IMG/VR virus record: IMGVR_UViG_3300028837_000972
Location: 1-21,013 of that record
DNA length: 21,013 bases
Direction: 5' to 3' (one strand)
Source of the DNA: a virus
In this document: positions 1 to 7,040 of the stretch, in pieces
Layout of the letters: every line of letters begins with the position of its first letter
Numbering within the stretch: the first letter of the stretch is position 1
Program-made: the position numbers and the translations under genes
Notes under the pieces: generated by a model
Seen by the model: only the letters and a program-made list of their open reading frames with translations
Databases searched by the model: none
What the model was told of the DNA's origin: nothing

Positions 1-1685
1 TTGTTATTCCTTACGATTGTACGGAGACAGCCGGCAGCGATATTGACACCAGTTGTGCAACTACGAAACCATTGCCCCTCAACTCTCACGTCCTCGTTGG
101 CATTGGCTATATCAATCGCGGTTGCAAGGAAATACCACTCACCAGCTCCGCCGATTACAGTTCTGTCTGCTCCAGTCCCTAGAAAGTCTACACCTGTGCC
201 CAATGGGCCACCCTCTGTCGTACCATAGCCCTTAAACGAAAGTAACTTATTTCCGGGGCCACAGGTTGCCGCCAGCTTAACCACTGTCCCATTCCTTCGA
301 CACCTGCCTACAAACCGCTCAATGATGTTCCCGTAGGCGCTTTCGGTAATCTGGATACAAACCCCCGCCTCCTCAACGGTAACACCTGAGATTAAGTTGT
401 CCGTAGTATAGGTATGTCTTATCTCTAATCCTATACTTGATCCTAGAGTTGACCCAACATGGACAACATTGATATTGCTCAGCAAATTAAAGTCGCCACA
501 CAGGGAAAACCCAGCCTGCTGTGCATTGATGATATTCAGGTTGATAAACTTACAGAAGCGGTTACGATATACTCCGGCACCTTCTCCTGGCCCGGCATCC
601 AGGGCAGGACCACCCCCAGAAGCCGTTGGGTTATATCTCTGCTCAAGGGTGCATCCGTCAACAATCAACCAACGGTTGCCGTGAAGTTCCAATGCCTCAT
701 CATTGGCGAAAGTCAGCGCAAGGTTCTTAATCGTTGAGAACGCCACCCCTGGCCAGGTAGCTATGAGCGTGTCATCTCCGATAGCTTGGTTTGTAGAGTC
801 GCCAGTAGCACGGAAGTTGTCCAGTGTAATAAACCCCACCATCCAGCGCAGCCAATCGAAGTTCCAGGTGGTAGTCTTATTCACTACTATGCTAATACCA
901 TCAATCGCAGTTTGGTCAAAAGTGCCTGAGCTACCATCATAGGAATCGAAGGGGAAGAACACCTCCACGAACTGCTTTTGCTCTCCGATGTTAAATCTCT
1001 TGCTGATATAAGCAGCGCCACTCCACAGCTTAACAGTAACAAGCCCAGTGGCTCCTGACTGCTGCCTAATCCAGAGAGAAAATACAGCCGCCTTAGATAA
1101 ATCCGCAGCTACGAATGTTCTTTTGATTTCGCAATAGCCGCCAACGAGAGCTGTCACCACTGATTTAAGGGAACCCGTACCCTGTTCTACGACTACGGCA
1201 TCATTCGATAACGCCGAAGTGCCAGATTCTACTGTCCAGTTGGCAGCGTCAGCCTCAAGCTGCATCCAATTCCATATTCCAGGACCTCCAAGCCTATCAA
1301 CGTAAAATATCCCCACGTTGTCCGTATCACAGAGGAGCCTTGCCCCGGGATTACCTCTAACTGAAAGATAAGATTTCAGGTACTCATAGCCACTCCAAGC
1401 CAACGTTCCTGCTCCAATGTTTATCTCGCCCTTGTCAATGGCATCCACTAAAGTTTCGAATTTGTCGTTATCCAAAACCCCATCCCCAACCTCTACGGGA
1501 TACCCTAACCCCTCAAGGATAGCAGCATAGGCTTTCTCAAGCACCTCGGCATCATCCGGAACCATATATGCGGTAGACCCCAGGTTGCCTAGATTCATAA
1601 TCCTCGCAGCTAGGGCATGAGTCCCATCGCCTAGATCAACCGCTTTGGTTGGAGGTAGTAGGTTTGTAAATGTCTTATCGGCCAT
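1..1685 (-). CDS. Phage tail fibre/tailspike-like protein, 3' end off window
   Basis: The frame is open from ATG at 1685 to the left edge, giving 561 codons with no stop; SD AGGAG lies 6 nt upstream. Seen: an N-terminal segment (about residues 1-30) containing LPPTKAVDLGDGTH, which resembles the two repeats in the preceding 65-aa protein. Residues about 130-290 are rich in W, G, S and beta-branched residues and read like a jelly-roll or carbohydrate-binding module (ESGTSALSNDA, LWIRQQSG, VKLWSGAAYIS). From about 310 onward there are short repeating strands rich in N, I, V and G (IKNLALTFAN, LLSNINVVHV, NLISGVTVEE, NIIERFVGR), typical of a right-handed parallel beta-helix. Inferred: a virion fibre or spike that binds or degrades a surface polysaccharide, with the N-terminal module as the virion anchor. 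No catalytic residues can be assigned. It is the last gene seen in the late block. Confidence 0.75.
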   Translation of the reverse strand, partial: MADKTFTNLLPPTKAVDLGDGTHALAARIMNLGNLGSTAYMVPDDAEVLEKAYAAILEGLGYPVEVGDGVLDNDKFETLVDAIDKGEINIGAGTLAWSGYEYLKSYLSVRGNPGARLLCDTDNVGIFYVDRLGGPGIWNWMQLEADAANWTVESGTSALSNDAVVVEQGTGSLKSVVTALVGGYCEIKRTFVAADLSKAAVFSLWIRQQSGATGLVTVKLWSGAAYISKRFNIGEQKQFVEVFFPFDSYDGSSGTFDQTAIDGISIVVNKTTTWNFDWLRWMVGFITLDNFRATGDSTNQAIGDDTLIATWPGVAFSTIKNLALTFANDEALELHGNRWLIVDGCTLEQRYNPTASGGGPALDAGPGEGAGVYRNRFCKFINLNIINAQQAGFSLCGDFNLLSNINVVHVGSTLGSSIGLEIRHTYTTDNLISGVTVEEAGVCIQITESAYGNIIERFVGRCRRNGTVVKLAATCGPGNKLLSFKGYGTTEGGPLGTGVDFLGTGADRTVIGGAGEWYFLATAIDIANANEDVRVEGQWFRSCTTGVNIAAGCLRTIVRNN

Positions 1686-1694
1686 CCTCAGCTC

Positions 1695-1892
1695 CTATAC
1701 AATAGATGTCGCCACGTTATAAGTCCCGTCACCGTTGTTGACCGCTTTGAGTGGAGGTAGGACCGTGCGGAAGGTCGTGTCGGTCAAGCCCGCTGGCTCA
1801 GCGATAGCGTACAAGGCGATAACATAAGTCCCATCGCCCAAATCGATCGTCTTCGTTGGGGGTAGCGCAAGCACAAGTGTTTTGTCAGCCAT
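1695..1892 (-). CDS. Small protein made of two GDGTY modules
   Basis: 65 aa, ATG with SD AAGGAGG 8 nt upstream. The protein is essentially two copies of one module: LPPTKTIDLGDGTYVIAL (about residues 11-28) and LPPLKAVNNGDGTYNVAT (about 46-63). The downstream fibre carries a third, similar copy after a near-identical start (MADKT). Inferred: a small virion component that shares a docking module with the fibre, or a partial duplication of the fibre N terminus. It ends 9 bp before the fibre ATG, so the two are probably co-translated. No function is established. Confidence 0.7.
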   Translation of the reverse strand: MADKTLVLALPPTKTIDLGDGTYVIALYAIAEPAGLTDTTFRTVLPPLKAVNNGDGTYNVATSIV

Positions 1893-1895
1893 TCC

Positions 1896-2087
1896 TCAAT
1901 CCTCCTTGACGTACCGATTGTAGATTCTCTCAATAGCCGTATAGGGGAATGCTTGCTCTAGCCTATCAAAGTATCTAACTAGCTCCCCCTCAAGCCTTTC
2001 TCGTTGTCTTATATTTGCGGGGTTGTTTGGGTTTGCCGGTATCTCCGCTTCCAGTAAACTGATTATCTCGTTTAGTGTCGCTATCAT
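1896..2087 (-). CDS. Small hypothetical protein, helical
   Basis: 63 aa, charged and probably alpha-helical (LNEIISLLEAEIP near the start, RERLEGELVRYFDRLEQAF in the middle). The nearest SD (CAGGAG) abuts the ATG, and GAAGGA about 11 nt upstream is the better-spaced alternative. It ends 3 bp before the next start and overlaps the upstream zinc-binding ORF by 98 bp in another frame, so one of the two may be shorter than drawn. Not recognised. Confidence 0.55.
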   Translation of the reverse strand: MIATLNEIISLLEAEIPANPNNPANIRQRERLEGELVRYFDRLEQAFPYTAIERIYNRYVKED

Positions 2088-2199
2088 CTCCTGTTATTTC
2101 CTTCGCTAATGCTATTCCCTTTTCGCAATCACAAAATATCCTCAGAAGCCCATGCTCCTGCTCTATAAAACCCCAATCAAGACACTTTTCACACGTCAT
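1990..2199 (-). CDS. Small putative zinc-binding protein
   Basis: 69 aa, ATG preceded by AGGAG. The N-terminal 30 residues carry CEKC and CDCEKG, a plausible four-cysteine zinc site. The C-terminal half (after about residue 38) is polar and basic (KPKQPRKYKTTRKA) and overlaps the next ORF. Overlaps the upstream gene by 11 bp. Function unknown; the paired cysteines suggest a nucleic-acid or protein-binding zinc knuckle. Confidence 0.55.
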   Translation of the reverse strand: MTCEKCLDWGFIEQEHGLLRIFCDCEKGIALAKEITGDDSDTKRDNQFTGSGDTGKPKQPRKYKTTRKA

Positions 2200-2437
2200 C
2201 TCTCACTCCTATGGGAACATTACCATGAGAAAGCAGAGCGTCAATATAGCATTCATAGCAGATACCCCTATGGCATTCCCCGTAACCATCACTATACTTG
2301 CCTAGCTGCTCATTGTAATAATTTACATTTTCTAGAGTTCTATCCTTCGGAAGGATTGATACATCAACCTTAATCCCCGTTATGGTCATCCCCCCATCTG
2401 CCCTATCCATTTCCTTGCCACACTTCTCGCATATCAT
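2189..2437 (-). CDS. Small putative zinc-binding protein
   Basis: 82 aa. CEKCGKEMDRADGG at the N terminus and CHRGICYEC at about residues 55-63 give a split set of cysteines. SD AAAGGAG lies 6 nt before the ATG. Its start overlaps the stop of the upstream 33-aa membrane peptide in an ATGA arrangement, indicating coupled translation. Function not recognised. Confidence 0.65.
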   Translation of the reverse strand: MICEKCGKEMDRADGGMTITGIKVDVSILPKDRTLENVNYYNEQLGKYSDGYGECHRGICYECYIDALLSHGNVPIGVRDDV

Positions 2438-2535
2438 CCCTTACTCCTTTTGATAGCTGCTGCTATAAGAATCACCCCAAATACCCCTGCTAGTATCAAG
2501 CCCAGGATTATACCTGTGATGGCCGCATCAAACAT
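2434..2535 (-). CDS. 33-aa single-pass membrane peptide
   Basis: Starts at ATG with SD AAAAAGGAG 6 nt upstream and ends in the ATGA overlap with the next gene. The sequence is almost all transmembrane helix (ITGIILGLILAGVFGVILIA) with a short basic tail (AIKRSKG), so positive-inside topology would place the C terminus in the cytoplasm. It lies 3 bp after the portal stop. It could be a holin-like or virion membrane peptide, but the size and composition alone do not decide. Coding support comes from the SD, the coupled overlap and the coherent hydrophobic pattern. Confidence 0.6.
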   Translation of the reverse strand: MFDAAITGIILGLILAGVFGVILIAAAIKRSKG

Positions 2536-2538
2536 TTT

Positions 2539-3957
2539 CTACTCCTTTTTCCTTAGACTCTCTTTTATTCCCTTGAATACCCTAAGCAGAGCAGCTTCGG
2601 TATTCTCAGTCTCTGGGGGCTCCTCTGGCTTTTCCTCCTCTTCCTTTTTTAAGAGTTCTATTACCTCCTTGGGGTCATTCACCCCCAACGTCATCAACGC
2701 TATCTGTTTGACATCATCCGAAGCGGCAAGGGAAGGCATGACTTGAAGTATCTGAACCATTGCTGTCGCCGCTTGCTCTATATCCGATGGTGCTATCTGC
2801 GGAAAGTCTCTGTCTATATACCACTTATTAGGCTTAATACCAGTATGCTCCAGCACAATCTCATCAATATCCTGATAGGTATCGTTCCAGACCTGCTGAT
2901 AGGACTGGAACATCTTCATCATCGGGAGCTCGACGGTCTTGGCAGTGGCAAGGTTACCAATCGAGATGTCTCCAAAATACTGCTCAGGGATACCTACCGC
3001 AGCCGCTATCTGGAGCTTAATCATCCTACCGTCCTGGTAAGCCGAAGCAGCCCCAGATTCAGTTTTAATCGGCATAGTGTCTACACCTAGATTTTCAACT
3101 AACTGCGAACCAGCCGCTACCTGTAATTGGTGAGTCTTTGCCTTAATAGCGTCTACAGCAGTCTGCCCGCCCTTGACTTTGGATCGCCATGCAAACCTCG
3201 CTAAGGCCAACATAATTGCTACCCGGGAAGCCAAGAAACGTCTATATTGTTTAATCCAGTCCAGTGCTGGAAGTAACAATGGATTCCCTCGCTGGCTGAT
3301 AGTGTTGTAGGTCAGGTGGTAAACAAGGGCATCCTGACTGTGCTTAATTGAGGCACCTGAACTATCAAGAGCTGCTTTGCCCTTGATATTCGCTACATCC
3401 CTATAAATATCTATGTGAGGAGCGCTTTGTGCATCCATCCACTCCCGGCGGTAGAACATCACGTTATCTTTGTCTTCTTCGTCAGAGATTATTTCGGTTA
3501 TCTCTAATGGGTCGATGCGCCTAATAGTAGTTGTCTCCCCCAAGAAGATAGCGAAGAATATCTCCCCATCTACCAGTAGCTTATCAGAGGACTTACGCTG
3601 CCCTCGTGCTGATAACAAAGATTGATTAACCTTAGCCCCCCAGAACGCTTCCATCGCCTCATTAGCCTCTTTGTCCTCAGTCTGCCATGTCATGCCAGCG
3701 CCAAATGTGTAGTCTGTCCATAATCTAATCGACTGGCGGGCAAGTGGGTCTTTGGCAAAATAGAGACGGGACAACTTAAGGTTTGTCTGTCTCTCAGAAG
3801 ATCCAATGACATCAGCGGTTCCAACACTAAGGTTTATCCATCCCGTATCTTCGAGTTTTAGCTCGTCTTCAACAGTTTGGGTAGCCTCATGGACAAGAAC
3901 ATCTAGTTCGTCTCTAGGCGCCAATTCTCTTAAGCGAGCTTCTGCTTTCTCTGTCAT
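2539..3957 (-). CDS. Phage portal protein
   Basis: 472 aa, usual length for portal proteins. Seen: an N-terminal acidic/helical region, then ARQSIRLWTDYTFGAG (about residues 93-108), a central beta-rich part with RRIDPLEITEII and YRREWMD, SQRGNPLLLPALDWIKQYRR (clip/stem-type helix region), and VGIPEQYFGDISIGNLATAK, a motif common in portals. The C terminus is a charged tail (KKEEEEKPEEPPETEN). Known: the portal forms the dodecameric channel at the capsid vertex where terminase docks. Its ATG overlaps the terminase stop by 4 bp (ATGA), as expected for a packaging operon. No capsid protease or major capsid gene follows within the window. Confidence 0.88.
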   Translation of the reverse strand: MTEKAEARLRELAPRDELDVLVHEATQTVEDELKLEDTGWINLSVGTADVIGSSERQTNLKLSRLYFAKDPLARQSIRLWTDYTFGAGMTWQTEDKEANEAMEAFWGAKVNQSLLSARGQRKSSDKLLVDGEIFFAIFLGETTTIRRIDPLEITEIISDEEDKDNVMFYRREWMDAQSAPHIDIYRDVANIKGKAALDSSGASIKHSQDALVYHLTYNTISQRGNPLLLPALDWIKQYRRFLASRVAIMLALARFAWRSKVKGGQTAVDAIKAKTHQLQVAAGSQLVENLGVDTMPIKTESGAASAYQDGRMIKLQIAAAVGIPEQYFGDISIGNLATAKTVELPMMKMFQSYQQVWNDTYQDIDEIVLEHTGIKPNKWYIDRDFPQIAPSDIEQAATAMVQILQVMPSLAASDDVKQIALMTLGVNDPKEVIELLKKEEEEKPEEPPETENTEAALLRVFKGIKESLRKKE

Positions 3958-5423
3958 AAATCCAAATCCCTTACTTCACTCATTGCGTCATAGATTACAA
4001 CGGACTCCTGCCCCTCTACTGTACGCATAAAGGACAATGCCTGAGTCGTGCTGTCCACTTGGTCGTCATGCTCGGCATTTGGGAAGGCTGACATCTCCTC
4101 AATATAGTCAAATAGCCAGGGCGCTGACTCTGGAAGTAGCACCTTGCCCGCTTCTATAAGGGGGGTGACTGAATAAGCTCGAGCGATCTTGTCCCTATCT
4201 ACTTTAACGGGAAATGCCGGTATCCTTGTATTTCGTTGCATCTCTTGGATTAAGCTCTGCCCAGAGGCTTTGTCTTCAACCAAAACCAAACTAGGCTTAT
4301 CCCTGTCATAAAGAGCTATTGCAACCTGCTTTAACTCGGGAAACTCTACCTTGCCTCGCCACACATCAAGGAGATAAAACCCATGTTTTGCCTCTCCCCA
4401 TACTGTGCAGACTGAGTAATCGTTTTGAGCTCGGTCCTTGAAAGCTGTATCCCAACTATGTATTACTCTCAAGATATGAGCAGGCTCCTGGTAGTACTTC
4501 CACCATTCCCGTTTGACTATCTGCCCTTCAGCTATAGTGGGGTTGCCCTGGTACAAGCTTTCAAAAGCCCTGCCCCCTATTGATGAGCGTATCTTCTTAA
4601 GCTCCTCTAGATCATATCTTTTAGGCCATAATGCCTGCTCGTTATCAATAGCGCTGAAATGCAAGATTTTCCATTGGTCAGCGGTGGGGTCTTCTCTCGC
4701 TTGCTTCAGGAGTTTACCTACAAGATCATCTTGGTGCCATCTTGTCATCACCACTATGATAGAGGCATCCGGCTCCGCCCGTGTCCTGAATACCTTCCCG
4801 TACCATTCCCAGACCTTTTCCCTTATGGTTTGGCTTGCGGCTTCCTCCTCGTCTTTGACAGGGTCATCTATGATCCCTATATTAAAACCTCGCCCCGTCA
4901 ACCCCCCACCTATACCTACAGCATAATAAGACCCGCCTTGCTTGGTCCCCCATTCGTGCGCAGCCTGCCTCTCAGGCACTATGGATTCCTGAGCTGCCCG
5001 CTCAGGGCGATAGTAGATATTAGGGAATAACCTAAACATCTCAGGAGCTATAAATATGTCCCTTGCCCGACGGGAATGCGTCAGGGCTATTGATTCAGCA
5101 TAGCCCGCTTGAACCATATAGTCTGTCGGGTGTTTTGCTAAATACCAACAGGGGAAGCGAAGTGAAATCATCTCGCTTTTGCCATGCCTTGGTGGCATCA
5201 AGACCATGAGCCGTTTTAGCTCCCCTCTTTCTATGGCTTCGAGGGCATCGGCAAGGGCTTGGATGTGCGGGGGGGCTTGGTACTCGGGAAGGGTGTATTG
5301 GCAAAATGGGATTAGACTTCTACGAGCTTTCCGCCTCCTCAGCAACTCCTTTGCTGCGTCTATTATGGATAATTCGCTCAAGCTCCTCGTCGGGGAGGTC
5401 ACTGGCTTCGCTAATATGGCCAC
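3954..5423 (-). CDS. terL: Terminase large subunit
   Basis: 489 aa, standard length. ATPase: Walker A MPPRHGKSE (residues about 76-84), Walker B IGIIDDP (about 182-188), and a coupling-type segment VVMTRWHQDD (about 224-233). C-terminal RNase H-like nuclease: HSWDTAF (D325), LVEDKASG (E383) and HDDQVDS (D453/D454) supply the acidic metal ligands. Known: it powers DNA translocation into the prohead and cuts the concatemer. The start chosen is GTG with AGGAG 10 nt upstream. This makes a 104-bp overlap with terS, long enough that a downstream start is possible, although the motifs are unaffected. Confidence 0.93.
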   Translation of the reverse strand: MAILAKPVTSPTRSLSELSIIDAAKELLRRRKARRSLIPFCQYTLPEYQAPPHIQALADALEAIERGELKRLMVLMPPRHGKSEMISLRFPCWYLAKHPTDYMVQAGYAESIALTHSRRARDIFIAPEMFRLFPNIYYRPERAAQESIVPERQAAHEWGTKQGGSYYAVGIGGGLTGRGFNIGIIDDPVKDEEEAASQTIREKVWEWYGKVFRTRAEPDASIIVVMTRWHQDDLVGKLLKQAREDPTADQWKILHFSAIDNEQALWPKRYDLEELKKIRSSIGGRAFESLYQGNPTIAEGQIVKREWWKYYQEPAHILRVIHSWDTAFKDRAQNDYSVCTVWGEAKHGFYLLDVWRGKVEFPELKQVAIALYDRDKPSLVLVEDKASGQSLIQEMQRNTRIPAFPVKVDRDKIARAYSVTPLIEAGKVLLPESAPWLFDYIEEMSAFPNAEHDDQVDSTTQALSFMRTVEGQESVVIYDAMSEVRDLDL

Positions 5424-5745
5424 TATGCTCTATCTCCTGTTTTTCAATGTAGCCCCGCTTCTTGCCTTGTGTCTTCAGATAGAAGATTATAGAAGTGACA
5501 TCCCCATCGCTTATCTTCCCATATAGCTTCCCCTCGGCTAAATCAGTTACGGCTTCTTTGGCTTCCTCCACAGCCTCTCTCACCGAGGGGAGTTCATTGG
5601 CATAGCGATTCACCGTCCTATAGGAGACGCCAGCCTTGCGTGCAGCGAGCGTTAAAAGCCCTTGCGTTTCTTTGAGGGCGATGATTATCCTCTTAGCTGT
5701 ATTTTCCTTTTTTTTAGATATGCCATTCTCGCCATTGTTGTTCAT
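5320..5745 (-). CDS. terS: Terminase small subunit
   Basis: 141 aa. The N-terminal half contains a helix-turn-helix, TLAARKAGVSYRTVNRYANE (about residues 31-50), followed by a helical segment (SVREAVEEAKEAVTDLAEGKLYGKI) and an SIIFYLKTQGKKRGY motif common in small terminase subunits. The acidic C-terminal tail overlaps terL. Known: TerS recognises the packaging site and loads TerL. The SD is weak (GAAGAG, 8 nt from ATG), and a 12-bp perfect hairpin lies just upstream, a candidate packaging or translational control site. Confidence 0.85.
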   Translation of the reverse strand: MNNNGENGISKKKENTAKRIIIALKETQGLLTLAARKAGVSYRTVNRYANELPSVREAVEEAKEAVTDLAEGKLYGKISDGDVTSIIFYLKTQGKKRGYIEKQEIEHSGHISEASDLPDEELERIIHNRRSKGVAEEAESS

Positions 5746-5766
5746 TAATAATACTCTTCAAATAAG

Positions 5767-5805
5767 GCAACCCGCCAAAGTCGCAAAACGTCATTGGCGG
5801 GTTGC
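5767..5805 (-). promoter_or_regulatory. Perfect 12-bp hairpin upstream of terS
   Basis: GCAACCCGCCAA (5767-5778) and TTGGCGGGTTGC (5794-5805) are exact reverse complements around a 15-nt loop. The hairpin ends 21 nt before the terS ATG. In the transcribed sense no clear U-run follows, so an intrinsic terminator is not favoured. A TerS/pac or cos recognition site, or an mRNA stability or translation element, fits the position. Confidence 0.65.
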
Positions 5806-5819
5806 TATGACATGTTGCT

Positions 5820-5885
5820 GGGGCTAGTTTATTGGCTTAGCGGGGATCAGTCGCTACAGTCAGACCTAGACGGGATAACTGCCCC
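5820..5885 (-). other. Terminally paired non-coding stretch before terS
   Basis: GGGGCTAG (5820-5827) pairs with CTGCCCC (5879-5885) with one bulged base. An internal TGCC/GGCA mini-stem lies across the element's upper edge (near 5881-5894). The interior shows no ORF with a ribosome site. It precedes the 12-bp hairpin, so the 155 bases between the last upstream stop and terS contain two nested structures. It may be an outlying member of the terminal-stem family described elsewhere in the window. Confidence 0.35.
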
Positions 5886-5900
5886 TTTAGGCAAGTTTCC

Positions 5901-6128
5901 CTACCTGGACGTCTCCAGTGCCTTCCTTTCGGCCACCCCAGCTCTCAAGGCTTCTCTAGTTTGATCAGGTGATAATCCCCCAACATCACACCACATAACA
6001 AATGCAGGGGATTTACGGAACTCCGTATCTCTTTTACCGCTAGCCAATACCTTAAGCCCTAATAGGCGATAGGGTCTAAATCGCAAAGGGCATCTTAAAT
6101 CTATATGTATGTATGCACACCTTCTCAT
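5901..6128 (-). CDS. Hypothetical 75-aa ORF at the late promoter
   Basis: Starts MRRCAYIHIDLRCP, with a charged C-terminal part (SPDQTREALRAGVAERKALE) that looks protein-like and helical. No SD is present. The ATG sits only about 5 nt downstream of the transcription start predicted from the consensus promoter at 6140-6168, so the message would be leaderless. The alternative is that this stretch is mostly the untranslated leader of terS. Not recognised. Confidence 0.4.
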   Translation of the reverse strand: MRRCAYIHIDLRCPLRFRPYRLLGLKVLASGKRDTEFRKSPAFVMWCDVGGLSPDQTREALRAGVAERKALETSR

Positions 6129-6139
6129 ATTGTGATTCT

Positions 6140-6168
6140 ATTATAGCATATAGCTACGGGTTTGTCAA
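6140..6168 (-). promoter_or_regulatory. Perfect-consensus sigma70 promoter for the late (terS) block
   Basis: On the minus strand -35 TTGACA (6163-6168) and -10 TATAAT (6140-6145) are both exact consensus with an ideal 17-bp spacer. The 5' flank CTTGACAAACC is shared with the promoters at 6753 and 17045. Predicted start is about 6133. It lies in the gap between the gene ending at 6198 and the terminase block, so it most likely drives terS-terL-portal. Confidence 0.88.
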
Positions 6169-6197
6169 GCCCCCTGGACAAACGGACATTTTCAAAG

Positions 6198-6329
6198 CTA
6201 GGACTTCTTTGGCCTATCCCAGTAGGGGGACTTGCACTTGGGGCAGATGCGAACCTCAGCCTGGCGGGGTATCCAGTGATGCCCACGCCGAAGGCAGCTA
6301 AGGCTTACTAGGGTGATTCTATTAGGCAT
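6198..6329 (-). CDS. Small zinc-ribbon-like protein with one cysteine lost
   Basis: 43 aa: CLRRGHHWIPR (about residues 12-22), then ICPKCKSPYWDRP (about 28-40). Known: a widespread prokaryotic/phage zinc-ribbon type reads CLRCGHxWxPR...CPKCKSPYW. Here the second cysteine of the first knuckle appears replaced by arginine, leaving C, C, C and nearby histidines as possible ligands. Overlaps the upstream gene by 22 bp and has only a purine-rich GAGAAAGAG as ribosome site. Likely a DNA-binding or regulatory mini-protein. Confidence 0.65.
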   Translation of the reverse strand: MPNRITLVSLSCLRRGHHWIPRQAEVRICPKCKSPYWDRPKKS

Positions 6330-6454
6330 CGATTGTCTCTTTCTCTAATTTCAGCCTCCCAAATTTCTCTTGGGATGCCAAAGGGTCTTGGGCCTGCATG
6401 ACCCTCTTCAATCAGTAACTTGACCAACATTACCACGTAGGGGTGTAGGTGCAT
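6308..6454 (-). CDS. Small hypothetical protein
   Basis: 48 aa, beginning MHLHPYVVMLVKLLIEEG and continuing with a charged helix (PREIWEAEIRERD). SD AGAGGAG 6 nt upstream of ATG. It follows the preceding gene's stop by 15 bp. The sequence looks like a small helical phage protein. No family recognised. Confidence 0.65.
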   Translation of the reverse strand: MHLHPYVVMLVKLLIEEGHAGPRPFGIPREIWEAEIRERDNRCLIESP

Positions 6455-6469
6455 TGTTCTCCTCTTTGT

Positions 6470-6700
6470 CTAGTCTATTCCTCGACCAATGAAACTCCGC
6501 TTAAACTCCTCTTGCCTCCGGGCTTTTTCTCTCTCCTCCCATTTCTCCCTCTCTGCTTTTTCCGCTGCTGCCTCAAGGGGATACTCCTGCTCGCACATCA
6601 GGTCTTTCCTTGCCCGATAAAGTGCCATAAGGTATCCGCTGGGAGGGTCAACCATCCGCTTCGCCTGCTGGAACATCTTGCTGATTTCTGGCCTTGTCAT
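6470..6700 (-). CDS. Small charged helical protein
   Basis: 76 aa with an excellent SD (AAAGGAGGT). First half: SKMFQQAKRMVDPPSGYLMALYRARKD. Second half: a long charged helix (EAAAEKAEREKWEEREKARR) likely to be a coiled coil. It is the first gene after the promoter at 6730-6758, with a leader of about 23 nt. Function unknown. Confidence 0.75.
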   Translation of the reverse strand: MTRPEISKMFQQAKRMVDPPSGYLMALYRARKDLMCEQEYPLEAAAEKAEREKWEEREKARRQEEFKRSFIGRGID

Positions 6701-6729
6701 TTTCCTTACCTCCTTTATTTTCTACCTAT

Positions 6730-6758
6730 AGTATAACCCCATACGTAAGGTTTGTCAA
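6730..6758 (-). promoter_or_regulatory. Near-consensus sigma70 promoter
   Basis: Minus strand TTGACA (6753-6758), 17-bp spacer, TATACT (6730-6735). The context AAACCCCTTGACAAACC is nearly the same as at 17045, so a shared origin or shared regulator is plausible. It drives the 76-aa gene and the small genes after it. Confidence 0.85.
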
Positions 6759-6808
6759 GGGGTTTGCACTATACTCTTTTGCAAGTAGCACTCGTAATTT
6801 TGGAGATT

Positions 6809-7028
6809 TTACTTCGCACTATTATATCCTCTAAGGTGGCTCTGCCTTTCGATTATCTTCACGGCATCGTCCCATTCGCCATGCTCATCGTCCCATTCGC
6901 CATGCTCATCCCTGGGATATTTCTTGGAGTGGGCCTCTGCTCTTAGAGAAAACATGGGAGGGTCCTTTTCCCCAGGCTTTGTAAATCTCCTGAATATTTG
7001 TGTGGACTACAAAATGGTGCTCGCACAT
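6809..7028 (-). pseudogene. Split small gene with tandem duplication
   Basis: Two overlapping frames look like halves of one protein. The first starts at ATG 7028 (SD AAGGAGG) as MCEHHFVVHTNIQEIYKAWG and runs to a stop at 6906. The second, one base shifted (6809-6955), reads SLRAEAHSKKYPRDEHGEWDD...AVKIIERQSHLRGYNSAK. The sense changes smoothly from KAWGKGPSHVF in one frame to RAEAHSKKYP in the other around TTTTCTCTAAG. Interpretations: an indel mutation, a sequencing error, or recoding. If the frames are separate genes, the second has an internal ATG at 6955 but no convincing SD. The hallmark DEHGEWD motif is duplicated in tandem. Confidence 0.55.
6869..6910. repeat. Tandem 21-bp duplication
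   Basis: Two exact adjacent copies (6869-6889 and 6890-6910). In the minus-strand frame each adds seven residues, DEHGEWD. The in-frame unit length suggests slippage that was tolerated while the region was coding. Confidence 0.9.
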
Positions 7029-7040
7029 ATTGCCACCTCC

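Noticed and set aside
4513-4926. Long open frames on the plus strand opposite terL, portal and other genes
   Set aside because: They mirror well-supported minus-strand genes, have no ribosome sites and show no recognisable motifs.
5767-5805. Rho-independent terminator before terS
   Set aside because: The stem is strong but no U-run follows in the direction of transcription and terS begins 21 nt later.
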